Source of the DNA: Mycobacterium sp. MYCO198283 | GTDB taxonomy: Bacteria; Actinomycetota; Actinomycetes; Mycobacteriales; Mycobacteriaceae | DNA length: 64,000 nt | NCBI RefSeq assembly: GCF_021213805.1 | Contig: NZ_JAJQJI010000006.1 | Location: forward strand, 248,001-312,000 | Direction of reading: 5' to 3' | Made by a program: the position numbers and the translations under genes | Shown: piece by piece, positions 41,673 to 51,328 of the stretch | Position numbering within the stretch: position 1 is the first letter of the stretch | Layout: every line of letters starts with the position of its first letter | Notes under the pieces: generated by a model | Seen by the model: only the letters and a program-made list of their open reading frames with translations | Database searches by the model: none | Told to the model about the DNA's origin: nothing

Positions 41673-42059
41673 TCAGGCCGGCGCGCGGACCTCGATGGCG
41701 GCGTGCACCTTGTCGATGCCGCCGCGCAGCAGCGCCTGCGGGATGAAGTACCAGGCGTGGTTCCAGTACCGCCGGACGATCTTGTTGAAGACGCGGCGCG
41801 TCTCCGACGGCGGCAGCATCCGCGCGACCGCCTCGACGGGCTCACCCTTGGGTTTGCCCAGGACGCCACACTTCTGGATGGTGACCCGCGGGGTGTTCTT
41901 GATGCGCTTGGTCTTCCACGATCCGTCGTCGGTGATGATCAGCAGCCGGTCGCCCTCCGGAACTCCCCACACCGGGGTCGGCTTCGGCTTGCCGTCCTTG
42001 GTGAAGGTCGTCAGCAGCAGGTACTTCTCCCGGGAGACGTCCTGGAAGGTGGGCGCCAT
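41673..42059 (-). CDS. PPOX-class F420-dependent protein, copy 2
   Basis: A 128-aa split-barrel flavin/F420-binding protein (YLLLTTFTKDGKPKPTPVWGVPEGDRLLIITDDGSWKTKRIKNTPRVTIQKC). It is a diverged paralogue of the gene just upstream, with an altered C-terminus containing HAWYFIPQALLRGGIDKVHAA. The ATG at 42059 is two bases after the preceding stop. Such proteins reduce quinones or unsaturated substrates with F420H2, but this is not shown. Confidence 0.85.
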   Translation of the reverse strand: MAPTFQDVSREKYLLLTTFTKDGKPKPTPVWGVPEGDRLLIITDDGSWKTKRIKNTPRVTIQKCGVLGKPKGEPVEAVARMLPPSETRRVFNKIVRRYWNHAWYFIPQALLRGGIDKVHAAIEVRAPA

Positions 42060-42061
42060 CG

Positions 42062-42442
42062 TCACACCGCCTTGATTTCGATTCCGACGTTGTTCTTCAT
42101 GCCGCCGCGCAGCTTGCTGAAAGTGTTGAAGAGCTTGCCCTTGATCCCGTAGCGGCGGCCGATCGCGTCGTACACCTCGGCGTTGCGGGATGTGTCGAGC
42201 AGTGTGGCAACCGCCTCGACCGCCTCGCTCTTCGGCCTGCCCTTCACGTCGCAGGCCGCGACCGTCACCCGCGAGGTGTTGCGCAGCCGCTTGACCTTCC
42301 ACGACTTCGCCTGCGTGATCACCAGCAACCGATCCCCGTCGGGTGCCGCCCACACCGCGGTGGGCTTCGGCCGCCCGTCGCGGGTGAAGGTGGTCAGCAG
42401 GACGTACTCGGCACGGGCGACGTCAGCGAAGGTCACGGCCAT
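42062..42442 (-). CDS. PPOX-class F420-dependent protein, copy 1 (Rv2061c-type)
   Basis: A 126-aa split-barrel protein (MAVTFADVARAEYVLLTTFTRDGRPKPTAVW...). Gene order beside cobN matches Rv2061c. First of two tandem paralogues. A 17-nt gap separates it from the stop of cobN, so it may ride on the cobN transcript. Cofactor assignment is by family. Confidence 0.87.
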   Translation of the reverse strand: MAVTFADVARAEYVLLTTFTRDGRPKPTAVWAAPDGDRLLVITQAKSWKVKRLRNTSRVTVAACDVKGRPKSEAVEAVATLLDTSRNAEVYDAIGRRYGIKGKLFNTFSKLRGGMKNNVGIEIKAV

Positions 42443-42459
42443 GCGACCAACCTAACGCC

Positions 42460-45400
42460 TCACCCCTCCAGCTCACCCTCGGTCTCCAGCAGCACCCGGC
42501 GCAGCCCGGCCAGCGTGTCGGGCTGCGGCGCCTCCCATATACCGCGGCCCGCCGCCTCCAGCAGCCGCTCGGCCATGCCGTGCAGCGCCCACGGGTTCGA
42601 CTCGGCCAGGAACTTGCGGTTCTCGTGGTCGAGGACGTAGTCGCCTGCGAGGCGCTCGTACATCCAGTCCGCCATGACGCCGGCGGTGGCGTCGTACCCG
42701 AACAGGTAGTCCACGGTCGCGGCCATCTCGAAGGCGCCCTTGTAGCCGTGCCGTCGCATCGCCGCCATCCAGCGCGGGTTGACCACCCGCGCCCGGAACA
42801 CCCGCGTGGTCTCCTCGGACAGCGTGCGCGTGCGGACGGCGTCGGGCCTGGTGTTGTCCCCGATGTAGGCGGCCGGCGCGCTGCCGGTGAGCGCGCGGAC
42901 GGTCGCGACCATGCCGCCGTGGTACTGGAAGTAGTCGTCGGAATCGGCGATGTCGTGTTCGCGGGTGTCGGTGTTCTTCGCCGCGACCGCGATGCGGCGG
43001 TACTGCCGGGTCATGTCGTCGGCGGCCGGAGCGCCGTCCAGACCGCGGCCGTAGGCGAAGCCGCCCCACGCGGTGTAGACCGCGGCGAGGTCGGCGTCGT
43101 CGCGCCAGTTGCGGCTGTCGATCAGCTGCAGCAGGCCGGCGCCGTAGGTGCCGGGCTTGGAGCCGAAGACCCGGGTGGTGGCGCGGCGTTCGTCGCCGTG
43201 GTCGGCGAGGTCGGCGTCGGTGTGGGCGCGGACGTAGTTGCCGGTCGCGGGTTCGTCGAGACCGGCGACCAGCCGCACCGCGTCGTCGAGCATCGTGACG
43301 ACGTGCGGGAAGGCGTCGCGGAAGAAGCCCGAGATGCGGACCGTGACGTCGATGCGGGGCCGGCCCAGTTCGGCGAGCGGAATGGCCGCCAGGTCGACCA
43401 CCCGCCGCGACGCGTCGTCCCATACCGGCCGCACGCCGAGCAGCGCCAGCACCTCGGCGATGTCGTCGCCGGACGTGCGCATCGCCGAAGTGCCCCAGAT
43501 GCTCAAGCCCACCGACCGCGGCCAGGCGCCGTGGTCGGCCCGGTAGCGGGCGAGCAGCGAGTCCGCCATCGCCACACCGGTGTCCCACGCCAGCCGCGAC
43601 GGCACCGCCTTGGGGTCGACGGAGTAGAAGTTGCGGCCGGTGGGCAGCACGTTGACCAGCCCGCGCAGCGGTGAACCCGACGGGCCGGCGGCGATGAATC
43701 GGCCGTCGAGGGCGCGCAGCACCTGGGTGATCTCGTCGGTGGTGCCGGCGAGCCTCGGCACGACCTCGGTGGCGGCGAACCGCAGGATGGCCGCCAGCTG
43801 CGGGTCGTCGGTGAGTTCGCCGACGCGCCCGGCGTCCCAGCCGGTCCCGGCGAGAGCGGTGACAAGTTCACGGGCCCGCCGTTCCGCGTCGTCCACCGCG
43901 GTGCGCTCGTCGGTGCCGTCCTCTTCGAGCCCGAGCGCTTGGCGCAGCCCCGGCACCGACTGCTCGCCGGAGAACAGCTGGCGCGCCCGCAGGATGGCGA
44001 GCACCAGGTCGATCAGCTGCTCCCCCGCCGGCGCCTGCCCGAGCACGTGCAGGCCGTCGCGGATCTGCACGTCCTTGATCTCGCACAGCCAGCCGTCGAC
44101 GTGCAGCAGCATGTCGTCGAAGGAGTCCTCGTCGGGCCGCTCGGTCAAGCCCAGGTCGGAGTCCATCTTCGCGGCCCGCATCAGCGTCCAGATCTGCTGG
44201 CGGATCGCGGGCAGCTTGGCCGGGTCCAGCGCCGAGACGCTCGCATGCTCGTCGAGCAACTGCTCCAGGCGGGCGATGTCGCCGTAGGTTTCGGCGCGGG
44301 CCATCGGCGGGATGAGGTGGTCCACCAGCACCGCATGCGCCCGCCGCTTGGCCTGCGTGCCCTCGCCCGGATCGTTGACCAGGAACGGGTAGATCAGCGG
44401 CAGATCGCCCAGCGCGGCGTCGGTGCCGCAGCTCGCCGACATGCCCAGCGTCTTGCCGGGCAGCCACTCCAGGTTGCCGTGCTTGCCGAGGTGCACCACG
44501 GCGTCCGCGCCGAACTGGGTGTCGAGCCACCGGTAGGCGGCCAGGTAGTGGTGGCTCGGCGGCAGGTCGGGGTCGTGATAGATGGCGACCGGGTTCTCGC
44601 CGAAGCCGCGCGGCGGCTGCACCAGCACGACGACGTTGCCGCAGACCATGGCGGCGATGACGATGTCGCCGTCGGGGTTGGCGCTGCGGTCGACGAACAG
44701 CTCGCCGGGCGGCGAGCCCCAGTGCTCGACGACGGCGTCGCGCAGGTCGGCGGGCAGGGTGTCAAACCACCGCCGGTAGTCGGCGGCGCTGACGCGCACC
44801 GGGTTGCCGACGAGCTGCTCGCTGGTGAGCCAGTCGGCGTCCTGGCCGCCGCGGGCGATGAGCGCGTGCATCAGCGCGTCGCCGTCGTGCGCGTCGAGGC
44901 CGGGCACGTCGCCGATCTGGTAGCCGGCGTCGCGCATGGCATGCAGCAGCGCCACCGCACTGGCCGGGGTGTCCAGGCCGACGGCGTTGCCGATGCGGGC
45001 ATGTTTGGTCGGATACGCCGAGAACACCAGCGCCACCCGCTTGTCCGGCGGGGCGATGGCCCGCAGCCGGGCGTGCCGCACCGCGATGCCGGCCACGCGG
45101 GCGCAGCGTTCGGCGTCGGCGACGTAGGAGATGAGCCCCTCGTCGTCGATCTCCTTGAACGAGAACGGCACGGTGATGATGCGGCCGTCGAATTCGGGCA
45201 CCGCCACCTGTGTCGCGACGTCGAGCGGGCTCAGTCCGTCGTCGCGGCCGGCCCACGCCTCCCGCGACGAGGTGAGGCACAGTCCCTGCAGGATCGGCAC
45301 GTCGAGCGCGGCGAGGTGCGCGACGTTCCAGGCGTCGTCGTTGCCGCCGGCCGTCACGTCGGCGGGTTTGGCGCCCCCGGCGGCGAGCACCGTGACCACC

Positions 45401-46035
45401 ATGGCGTCGGCGGTCGAGAGCAGTTGCAGCAGTTCGGGTTCGGCGGTGCGCAGCGATGCGCAGTACACCGGCAGTGGCCTGGCACCGGCCGCCTCGATCG
45501 CGTCGCACAGGCTGTGGACGTAGCCGGTGTTGCCGGCCAGGTGCTGGGCGCGGTAGTACAGCACGGCGATCGTGGGCCCCGCGGTCGGCACCGATTCCCG
45601 CGGCAGCACACCCCAGCTCGGGATGGTCTCCGGGGGCGCGAACCCGACGCCGGTCATCAGCACGGTGTCGGACAAAAAGGCGTGGAGCTGTCGGAAGTTC
45701 TCCACGCCACCCTGCGCCAGATAGACATGGGCCTGCAACGCGATGCCGGCCGGAACCGTCGAGCGGTCCATCAGATCGGCGTCGGGGACCTGCTCGCCGC
45801 TGACCACCACCGCGGGGACCCCCGCCGCCGTCACGGCGTCGATGCCGTCCTCCCACGCGCGGTAACCGCCGAGGATGCGCACCACCACCACGTCGACGCC
45901 GGCGAGCAGGGCGGGCAGCTCGTCGAGAAGCAGCCGGGCGGGATTGGCCCAGCGGTAGTCCGCGCCGCTGGCGCGGGCCGTGATCAGATCGGTGTCGGAG
46001 GTCGACAGCAGCAAGACGGTGGGGGCGCTGGGCAC
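42460..46035 (-). CDS. cobN: Cobaltochelatase subunit CobN
   Basis: A 1191-aa large chelatase subunit that inserts Co2+ into hydrogenobyrinate a,c-diamide with CobS and CobT-like ATPases. Family landmarks include LLLSTSDTDLITARASG, FSAYPTKHARIGNAVGLDTPAS, HLGKHGNLEWLPGKT, GLSIWGTSAMRTSGDD, RATTRVFGSKPGTYGAGLLQ and SNPWALHGMAERLLEAAGRG. The start is the GTG at 46035, seven bases after TAACGT, consistent with the start of M. tuberculosis CobN as I recall it. It heads a leftward unit with the PPOX genes. A long inverted repeat lies 25 nt upstream. Confidence 0.97.
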   Translation of the reverse strand: MPSAPTVLLLSTSDTDLITARASGADYRWANPARLLLDELPALLAGVDVVVVRILGGYRAWEDGIDAVTAAGVPAVVVSGEQVPDADLMDRSTVPAGIALQAHVYLAQGGVENFRQLHAFLSDTVLMTGVGFAPPETIPSWGVLPRESVPTAGPTIAVLYYRAQHLAGNTGYVHSLCDAIEAAGARPLPVYCASLRTAEPELLQLLSTADAMVVTVLAAGGAKPADVTAGGNDDAWNVAHLAALDVPILQGLCLTSSREAWAGRDDGLSPLDVATQVAVPEFDGRIITVPFSFKEIDDEGLISYVADAERCARVAGIAVRHARLRAIAPPDKRVALVFSAYPTKHARIGNAVGLDTPASAVALLHAMRDAGYQIGDVPGLDAHDGDALMHALIARGGQDADWLTSEQLVGNPVRVSAADYRRWFDTLPADLRDAVVEHWGSPPGELFVDRSANPDGDIVIAAMVCGNVVVLVQPPRGFGENPVAIYHDPDLPPSHHYLAAYRWLDTQFGADAVVHLGKHGNLEWLPGKTLGMSASCGTDAALGDLPLIYPFLVNDPGEGTQAKRRAHAVLVDHLIPPMARAETYGDIARLEQLLDEHASVSALDPAKLPAIRQQIWTLMRAAKMDSDLGLTERPDEDSFDDMLLHVDGWLCEIKDVQIRDGLHVLGQAPAGEQLIDLVLAILRARQLFSGEQSVPGLRQALGLEEDGTDERTAVDDAERRARELVTALAGTGWDAGRVGELTDDPQLAAILRFAATEVVPRLAGTTDEITQVLRALDGRFIAAGPSGSPLRGLVNVLPTGRNFYSVDPKAVPSRLAWDTGVAMADSLLARYRADHGAWPRSVGLSIWGTSAMRTSGDDIAEVLALLGVRPVWDDASRRVVDLAAIPLAELGRPRIDVTVRISGFFRDAFPHVVTMLDDAVRLVAGLDEPATGNYVRAHTDADLADHGDERRATTRVFGSKPGTYGAGLLQLIDSRNWRDDADLAAVYTAWGGFAYGRGLDGAPAADDMTRQYRRIAVAAKNTDTREHDIADSDDYFQYHGGMVATVRALTGSAPAAYIGDNTRPDAVRTRTLSEETTRVFRARVVNPRWMAAMRRHGYKGAFEMAATVDYLFGYDATAGVMADWMYERLAGDYVLDHENRKFLAESNPWALHGMAERLLEAAGRGIWEAPQPDTLAGLRRVLLETEGELEG

Positions 46036-46042
46036 CCGCCCG

Positions 46043-46048
46043 ACGTTA
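46043..46048 (-). promoter_or_regulatory. -10 box of cobN (leaderless)
   Basis: Minus-strand TAACGT ends seven bases before the GTG at 46035. Confidence 0.5.
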
Positions 46049-46059
46049 CCCACCTACCC

Positions 46060-46116
46060 CGAAACCGCATTCCCGGTCGCTGTTCGGCGTCGCGGACGAC
46101 CGGGAGTGCGGTTTCG
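46060..46116. repeat. Long inverted repeat upstream of cobN
   Basis: Two 20-nt arms, 46060-46079 and 46097-46116, pair with a single T-G wobble around a 17-nt loop. The arms read CGAAACCGCATTCCCGGTCG on one side. It lies between the cobN promoter and the small membrane ORF. It could be a terminator for the latter, an RNA hairpin, or a copy of a dispersed intergenic element. Confidence 0.7.
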
Positions 46117-46130
46117 CGGGGACGGAAACG

Positions 46131-46238
46131 TCAGCGGTCGTACGTGCCCCAGCGCTCATACCAGGTCGGCGCGTGAGGCGTCCCGGCCATCGCGATCAGC
46201 AGCAGCACGACTGCGACGAACGCAAGGAGTGCAGTCAT
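46131..46238 (-). CDS. 35-aa membrane microprotein
   Basis: A small ORF MTALLAFVAVVLLLIAMAG followed by TPHAPTWYERWGTYDR. One predicted membrane helix at residues 3-19 and an aromatic, charged tail. AAAGGAA lies six bases before the ATG, one of the better ribosome sites in the window. The frame is open further upstream without a good start. It ends just before the inverted repeat at 46060-46116. Function unknown; size and form resemble small stress membrane proteins. Confidence 0.6.
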   Translation of the reverse strand: MTALLAFVAVVLLLIAMAGTPHAPTWYERWGTYDR

Positions 46239-46288
46239 GGGCGTTCCTTTCTCGGGGGCCGGATCAGGCGACCCGGCTCGGTTCAGAC

Positions 46289-46303
46289 GGTACCGCCGGT
46301 ACC
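46289..46303. promoter_or_regulatory. 15-bp palindrome in the small ORF-dioxygenase gap
   Basis: GGTACCG-C-CGGTACC lies in the 198-nt gap between the divergent microprotein and TauD-type genes. Possible operator. The rest of the gap shows nothing recognisable. Confidence 0.35.
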
Positions 46304-46436
46304 GGGTTTCGACGAAGCGTTGTAAGCAACGGAACCGGCGACGATGAAGCGTGACGCAGCTCACGGTGTGCGGTTCTTTTACTCACGCCGTACCTAACCC
46401 TCGACCGCCGCTGATCCTCCGACGACGCTGCGACCC

Positions 46437-47348
46437 ATGGCCTTTGACGTGGTGAAACTCGGCGCGCGCATCGGCGCGCGTATCGACGGTGTGCAGCTCG
46501 GCGGTGGCGTGTCCCGCACAGTGGTGGCGGCGATCAACGAAGCGCTGGTGGAGCACAAGGTGCTGTTCTTCCGCGGCCAGCACCACCTCGACGACGACGG
46601 CCAGTGGGCGTTCGCGCGGCTGCTGGGCACGCCGACGGCGGCCCATCCGACCGTCCGGTCGCGCGGCGGCCGGCTGCTGCCGATCGACTCGCGGTACGAG
46701 AAGGCCAACAGCTGGCACACCGACGTCAGCTTCGTCGACCGCATCCCGAAAGCGTCGCTGCTGCGGGCGATCACGCTGCCGGCCTACGGCGGCACCACCA
46801 CCTGGGCGTCCACCGAAGCCGCCTACGACGACCTGCCGGAACCGCTGCGGCGGCTGGCCGAGAACCTGCGGGCCGTCCACACCAACCACTACGACTACGT
46901 CTCCCATCACGGCGCCGAACCGGCCACCGACACCGAGCGGGACTACCGCGCCGAGTTCGTCTCCGACCGCTTCGAGACCGAGCACCCCGTGGTGCGCATC
47001 CATCCGGAGACCGGGCGGCGCGTGCTGCTGCTCGGGCAGTTCGTCGCGCGGTTCGTGGGCCTGAACGCACGCGAGTCGGCCGCACTGTATGACCTGCTGC
47101 AGGCGCGAATCACGAAGCTGGAGAACACGATCCGGTGGAGTTGGGAGCCGGGCGACGTGGCGCTGTGGGACAACCGCGCCACCCAGCACTATGCGGTGGC
47201 GGACTACGACGACCAGTACCGCCGGCTCAGCCGCGTCACCCTGGCCGGCGACATTCCCGTCGACGTGGCCGGCCGGCCGAGCCGCGCCCTGCTCGGGGAC
47301 GCCTCGGGCTACTCGATCGTCGACGAACCGGTGCTGCTGGCCGGCTGA
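46437..47348 (+). CDS. TauD/TfdA-family dioxygenase
   Basis: A 303-aa Fe(II)/2-oxoglutarate dioxygenase. The iron ligands are His94 and Asp96 (SWHTDV) and His251 (RATQHYAV); Arg266 (or Arg262) should bind 2-oxoglutarate. It resembles M. tuberculosis Rv3406, an alkyl-sulfatase of this family (memory). It would oxidise a sulfate ester or sulfonate, releasing sulfur. It is inserted between cobN and cobG, where M. tuberculosis has mazEF7 as I recall. The ATG at 46437 begins the family sequence [16 protein letters not shown]. No clear SD. Confidence 0.87.
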   Translation: MAFDVVKLGARIGARIDGVQLGGGVSRTVVAAINEALVEHKVLFFRGQHHLDDDGQWAFARLLGTPTAAHPTVRSRGGRLLPIDSRYEKANSWHTDVSFVDRIPKASLLRAITLPAYGGTTTWASTEAAYDDLPEPLRRLAENLRAVHTNHYDYVSHHGAEPATDTERDYRAEFVSDRFETEHPVVRIHPETGRRVLLLGQFVARFVGLNARESAALYDLLQARITKLENTIRWSWEPGDVALWDNRATQHYAVADYDDQYRRLSRVTLAGDIPVDVAGRPSRALLGDASGYSIVDEPVLLAG

Positions 47349-47367
47349 GGCGCCGGTTGGTTCGTCG

Positions 47368-47373
47368 TACCGT
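47368..47373 (+). promoter_or_regulatory. -10 box of cobG (leaderless)
   Basis: TACCGT ends six bases before the GTG at 47380. Confidence 0.5.
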
Positions 47374-47379
47374 GGACGG

Positions 47380-48528
47380 GTGACCCGCGACCGCGCCGAC
47401 GACGCCTGCCCCGGTGCGCTGCAGCTGCACCCGGCGGCCGACGGTGCGCTGGCCCGGATCCGGCTGCCCGGCGGCAGGCTCGACGCCGCCCAGCTCGAAG
47501 CGCTGGCGCACACCGCGCGCGATCTCGGTGGCGGCGCGCTGGAACTCACCGCCCGGGCAAACCTGCAGATCCGCGGCATCGCCGACGCCGACACCGCGGC
47601 GGTGGCCGACGCGGTCGCCGCAGCGGGCCTGCTGCCGTCGCCCACGCACGAGCGGGTCCGCAACATCGTCGCGTCGCCGCTGACGGGTCGCGCCGGCGGG
47701 CTCGTCGACCTGCGCCCCGCCCTCACCGCGCTCGACGCCGCCATCGCGGCAACCCCGGAACTGGCCGGGCTGACCGGGCGGTTCTTCTTCGGGCTCGACG
47801 ACGGTCGCGGCGATGTCGCCGGCATGGCGCCCGACGTCGGCGCGCTCGCGGTCGCCGCCGATGCGATCGCGCTGCTGCTAGGTGGCCGCGACACCGGCAT
47901 CCGCGTGCCGCCGACCGAGGTGGTGGCCCTGCTCGTCGAGATCGCGGTCACCTTCGCCGGGCAGCGGGGCTCCGCCTGGCGCGTCGCCGAGCTGCCGGAC
48001 CCGGAAGGGCTGCTGCCCGACCGGCCGCGGACAGCACCCGTGGCCGACACCGCCTTCCCGGTCCCCCGGCCGCCGATCGGCTGGATTGCCCAGGACGACG
48101 GCCGAATCGCGCTGGGCGCCGGCGTGCCGCTCGGGGTCCTCGACGCCCGGCTGGCGGAGTTCGTGACCGCCGTCGGCGCCCCGGTGATCGTCACACCGTG
48201 GCGGTCGCTGCTGATCTGCGACCTGACGGAGGACGTCGCGGACACGGTGCTGCGCGTGCTGGCGCCGATGGGGCTGATCTTCGACGAGAACGCTCCGCTG
48301 CTGCGGGTCAGCGCCTGCACGGGCAGCCCCGGCTGCGAGAAGTCGGCGGCCGACGTGCGCGCCGACGCCGTGGCAGCCGCTGCGGCGGCCGGTCCTGCCG
48401 CCCCGGCCGTGCACCGCCACTTCGTGGGTTGTGAGCGGGCGTGCGGCAGCCCGCCGGGCGGTGAAGTGTGGGTCGCCACCGGCGACGCCGGGGTGTACCG
48501 GCCGCGGTCGCGTGACCTTCTAGGGTGA
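47380..48528 (+). CDS. cobG: Precorrin-3B synthase
   Basis: A 382-aa nitrite/sulfite-reductase-like iron-sulfur protein. The C-terminal cluster cysteines are in [12 protein letters not shown] and GCERACGSP, and [14 protein letters not shown] is the family fold motif. It hydroxylates precorrin-3A with oxygen, marking the aerobic B12 pathway. The GTG at 47380 fits the leaderless -10. Starts a rightward cobG-cobH-cobIJ operon. Confidence 0.93.
   Translation: MTRDRADDACPGALQLHPAADGALARIRLPGGRLDAAQLEALAHTARDLGGGALELTARANLQIRGIADADTAAVADAVAAAGLLPSPTHERVRNIVASPLTGRAGGLVDLRPALTALDAAIAATPELAGLTGRFFFGLDDGRGDVAGMAPDVGALAVAADAIALLLGGRDTGIRVPPTEVVALLVEIAVTFAGQRGSAWRVAELPDPEGLLPDRPRTAPVADTAFPVPRPPIGWIAQDDGRIALGAGVPLGVLDARLAEFVTAVGAPVIVTPWRSLLICDLTEDVADTVLRVLAPMGLIFDENAPLLRVSACTGSPGCEKSAADVRADAVAAAAAAGPAAPAVHRHFVGCERACGSPPGGEVWVATGDAGVYRPRSRDLLG
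48521..48526 (+). promoter_or_regulatory. -10-like box before cobH
   Basis: TAGGGT ends six bases before the GTG of cobH and overlaps the cobG stop. It could give cobH a leaderless start of its own; cobG read-through is equally possible. Confidence 0.3.
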
Positions 48529-48532
48529 GCGG

Positions 48533-49159
48533 GTGCTCGACTACATCCGCGACGCCGCCGAGATCTACCGGCAGTCGTTCGCGACGATCCGGGCCGAGGC
48601 CGACCTGTCGGTCTTCCCCGACGACGTCGCGCGGGTGGTCGTCCGGCTGATCCACACGTGCGGGCAGGTCGACGTCGCCGAGCACGTGGCGTTCACGCCA
48701 GACGTGGTGGCCCGGGCCGCCGCGGCGCTGGCCACGGGGGCGCCGGTGCTGTGCGATTCGTCGATGGTGGCCGCCGGCATCACCCGCTCCCGGCTGCCCG
48801 CCGACAACGAGGTGGTGTCGCTGGTCGCCGATCCGCGGGCGCCCGAGCTGGCGCAGCGCACCGGCAACACCCGGTCGGCGGCCGGTGTCGAGCTGTGGGC
48901 GGACCGCCTCGCCGGCGCGGTGGTGGCGATCGGCAATGCGCCCACCGCGCTGTTCCGGCTGCTCGAGCTCGTCGACGACGGCGTCGCCGCACCGGCCGCG
49001 GTGCTCGGTGGGCCGGTGGGCTTCGTCGGGTCCGCGCAGTCGAAGCAGGAGCTCATCGATCGTCCGCGCGGCATGAGCTACCTGGTGGTGCGGGGCCGCC
49101 GCGGGGGCAGCGCGATGGCCGCGGCCGCCGTCAACGCGATCGCGAGCGAGCGCGAATGA
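48533..49159 (+). CDS. cobH: Precorrin-8X methylmutase
   Basis: A 208-aa CobH/CbiC enzyme: [18 protein letters not shown] carries the catalytic His, with [11 protein letters not shown] and [17 protein letters not shown]. It shifts a methyl group to convert precorrin-8X to hydrogenobyrinate. The GTG is four bases after the cobG stop, and its stop overlaps cobIJ (ATGA). Confidence 0.95.
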   Translation: MLDYIRDAAEIYRQSFATIRAEADLSVFPDDVARVVVRLIHTCGQVDVAEHVAFTPDVVARAAAALATGAPVLCDSSMVAAGITRSRLPADNEVVSLVADPRAPELAQRTGNTRSAAGVELWADRLAGAVVAIGNAPTALFRLLELVDDGVAAPAAVLGGPVGFVGSAQSKQELIDRPRGMSYLVVRGRRGGSAMAAAAVNAIASERE

Positions 49160-50625
49160 CGAAGCGCGGCACCCTTTATGGCGTCGGCCTCGGGCCCGGC
49201 GACCCGGAGCTGGTGACCGTCAAGGCCGCCCGCGTCATCGGGCAGGCCGACGTCGTCGCCTACCACAGCGCACGGCACGGCCGCAGCATCGCCCGCACGA
49301 TCGCCGAACCGTACCTGCGGCCGGGGCAGCTCGAGGAGCACCTCGTCTATCCCGTCACCACGGAGACCACCGAGCACCCCGGCGGCTATGCCGGCGCCAT
49401 CGAGGACTTCTACACCGCGTGCGCGCAGCGCATCGCCGCCCACCTGGACGCCGGCCGCGACGTCGCGCTGCTCGCCGAGGGCGATCCGCTGTTCTACAGC
49501 TCCTACATGCACATGCACACCCGGCTGACCGAGCGGTTCGAGGCGGTCATCGTGCCGGGCGTCACCTCCGTCAGCGCGGCGTCGGCGGCCACCGCGACGC
49601 CGCTGGTGCAGGGTGACGAGGTGCTCACGGTGCTGCCGGGCACGCTGCCGCCCGCCGAGCTGGCCCGCCGCCTCGCCGACACCGACGCGGCCGTGGTGAT
49701 GAAGCTCGGACGCTCCTATGACGCGGTGCGCCAAGCGCTGTCGGACGCCGGCCGGCTCGGTGACGCCGTCTACGTCGAGCGGGCCAGCACGCCCGGAGAG
49801 CGCGTCGCGCCGGCAGGCACGGTCGAGGCCGACGCGGTGCCGTACTTCTCGCTGACCGTGCTGCCGGGCCGGCCCGCCCCCGACGCCACCGGCGGGGTCG
49901 CGGTCGTCGGTCTCGGACCGGGCCGCGGTGACTGGATGACGCCCGAGAGCCGCCGCGAACTCGCCGGCGCGACCGACCTCATCGGCTACGGGCCGTACCT
50001 CGATCGGGTGCCGGTGCGCACCGGGCAGCGCCGCCATCCCAGCGACAACACCGACGAGCCGGCGCGCGCGCAGCTGGCGTGCTCGCTCGCGCAGCAGGGC
50101 CGGTCGGTGGCGGTGGTCTCCTCCGGCGATCCCGGCGTGTTCGCGATGGCCACCGCGGTGCTCGAGGAGGCGAAGCAATGGCCCGGCGTGCAGGTGCGGG
50201 TGATCCCGGCGATGACCGCCGCCCAGGCCGTGGCGAGCCGGGTGGGCGCGCCGCTGGGCCACGACTACGCCGTGATCTCGCTGTCGGATCGGCTCAAGCC
50301 GTGGGACGTCATCGCGGCACGGCTGGCGGCGGCGGCGTCGTCGGATCTGGTGCTGGCGCTGTACAACCCGGCGTCGAAGACCCGCCGCTGGCAGGTGGGC
50401 GCCATGCGGGATCTGCTGCTGGAGCATCGCGAACCCGGCACGCCGGTGGTGATCGGCCGCGACGTGGCCGGGCCGCAGGAGTCCGTGACGGTGGTGCGGC
50501 TCGCCGACCTCGACCCCGACGCGGTGGACATGCGCTGCCTGTTGATCGTCGGCTCGTCGCAGACGCAGTGGTACAGCGACGCCGACGGCGACCGGGTGTT
50601 CACCCCGCGCCGCTACCCGACCTGA
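49156..50625 (+). CDS. cobIJ: Precorrin-2 C20-/precorrin-3B C17-methyltransferase fusion
   Basis: A 489-aa fusion of two tetrapyrrole methylases. The CobI half (residues 1 to about 240) starts [23 protein letters not shown]; the CobJ half starts [29 protein letters not shown]-dependent steps at C20 and C17 flank the CobG reaction. Start overlaps cobH; the 3' end overlaps the convergent cobK by 26 nt. Confidence 0.95.
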   Translation: MTKRGTLYGVGLGPGDPELVTVKAARVIGQADVVAYHSARHGRSIARTIAEPYLRPGQLEEHLVYPVTTETTEHPGGYAGAIEDFYTACAQRIAAHLDAGRDVALLAEGDPLFYSSYMHMHTRLTERFEAVIVPGVTSVSAASAATATPLVQGDEVLTVLPGTLPPAELARRLADTDAAVVMKLGRSYDAVRQALSDAGRLGDAVYVERASTPGERVAPAGTVEADAVPYFSLTVLPGRPAPDATGGVAVVGLGPGRGDWMTPESRRELAGATDLIGYGPYLDRVPVRTGQRRHPSDNTDEPARAQLACSLAQQGRSVAVVSSGDPGVFAMATAVLEEAKQWPGVQVRVIPAMTAAQAVASRVGAPLGHDYAVISLSDRLKPWDVIAARLAAAASSDLVLALYNPASKTRRWQVGAMRDLLLEHREPGTPVVIGRDVAGPQESVTVVRLADLDPDAVDMRCLLIVGSSQTQWYSDADGDRVFTPRRYPT

Positions 50626-51328
50626 CCCACCGTTCCGCGTCGGCGACGGTGCTGACGGTCTCCACGCCGGCCGGCAGCGGTGGCCGGGCGACCATCACGA
50701 CCGGGATGCCGAGGTCGACGGCGGCGTCGAGCTTGGCGCGGGTGAGCGTGCCGCCGCTGTTCTTCGTCACCAGCACGTCGATGCCGTTGTCGCGCAACAG
50801 GCTTCGTTCGCCGTCGTAGTCGTACGGCCCGCGGGACAGCAGCACCCGGTGACGCACCGGCAGCGTATGCGGCTCGGGCGCACTGACCACCCGGATCAGG
50901 AACCACGCGGCGCTACCGGCGAACGCCGCGATCGAGGAGCGACCGGTGGTGAGGAAAACCCGGTGGTAGGGCGAGATCGTCTCGGCCGCAGCGGCATTCG
51001 ACGCGACCGTGATGGCGCCGGCGTCGTCCCACGCCGGGCGGGCAAGCACCAGGTGGGGCAGCCCGAGGTCGGCGCAGACGCGTGCGGCGGTCGCGGTGAT
51101 CGTCGCCGCGAACGGATGGGTGGCGTCCACCACGGCGTCGACCGGATGCTCGCGCAACCAGTCCCGCATCCCGGCCGCGCCACCGAAACCTCCGATGCGG
51201 ACCTGCCCCACCGGCAGCGCCGGATCGGGCACCCGGCCCGCCAGCGAGCTGATCACGTCGACGTCCGGGTGCAGCCGGCGCGCCAGCGCCCGCGCCTCGC
51301 CCGTGCCGCCGAGCAGCAGCACGCGCAT
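50600..51328 (-). CDS. cobK: Precorrin-6A (6X) reductase
   Basis: A 242-aa NADPH-dependent reductase with MRVLLLGGTGEARALARRL at the N-terminus and VDATHPFAATIT, the family NADP and substrate loops. It reduces precorrin-6A to 6B. The ATG overlaps the cobM stop by one base (TGATG), while the 3' end runs 26 nt into cobIJ on the other strand. Confidence 0.94.
   Translation of the reverse strand: MRVLLLGGTGEARALARRLHPDVDVISSLAGRVPDPALPVGQVRIGGFGGAAGMRDWLREHPVDAVVDATHPFAATITATAARVCADLGLPHLVLARPAWDDAGAITVASNAAAAETISPYHRVFLTTGRSSIAAFAGSAAWFLIRVVSAPEPHTLPVRHRVLLSRGPYDYDGERSLLRDNGIDVLVTKNSGGTLTRAKLDAAVDLGIPVVMVARPPLPAGVETVSTVADAERWVRSGSGAG

Noticed and set aside
46239-46436. Toxin-antitoxin genes expected at this position from M. 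tuberculosis (mazEF7)
   Set aside because: No frame here resembles MazE or MazF; the gap contains only a palindrome and promoter sequence.
46383-48479. A 698-codon frame antisense to the dioxygenase and cobG genes
   Set aside because: Ser/Arg/Pro-rich shadow of two well-supported genes.
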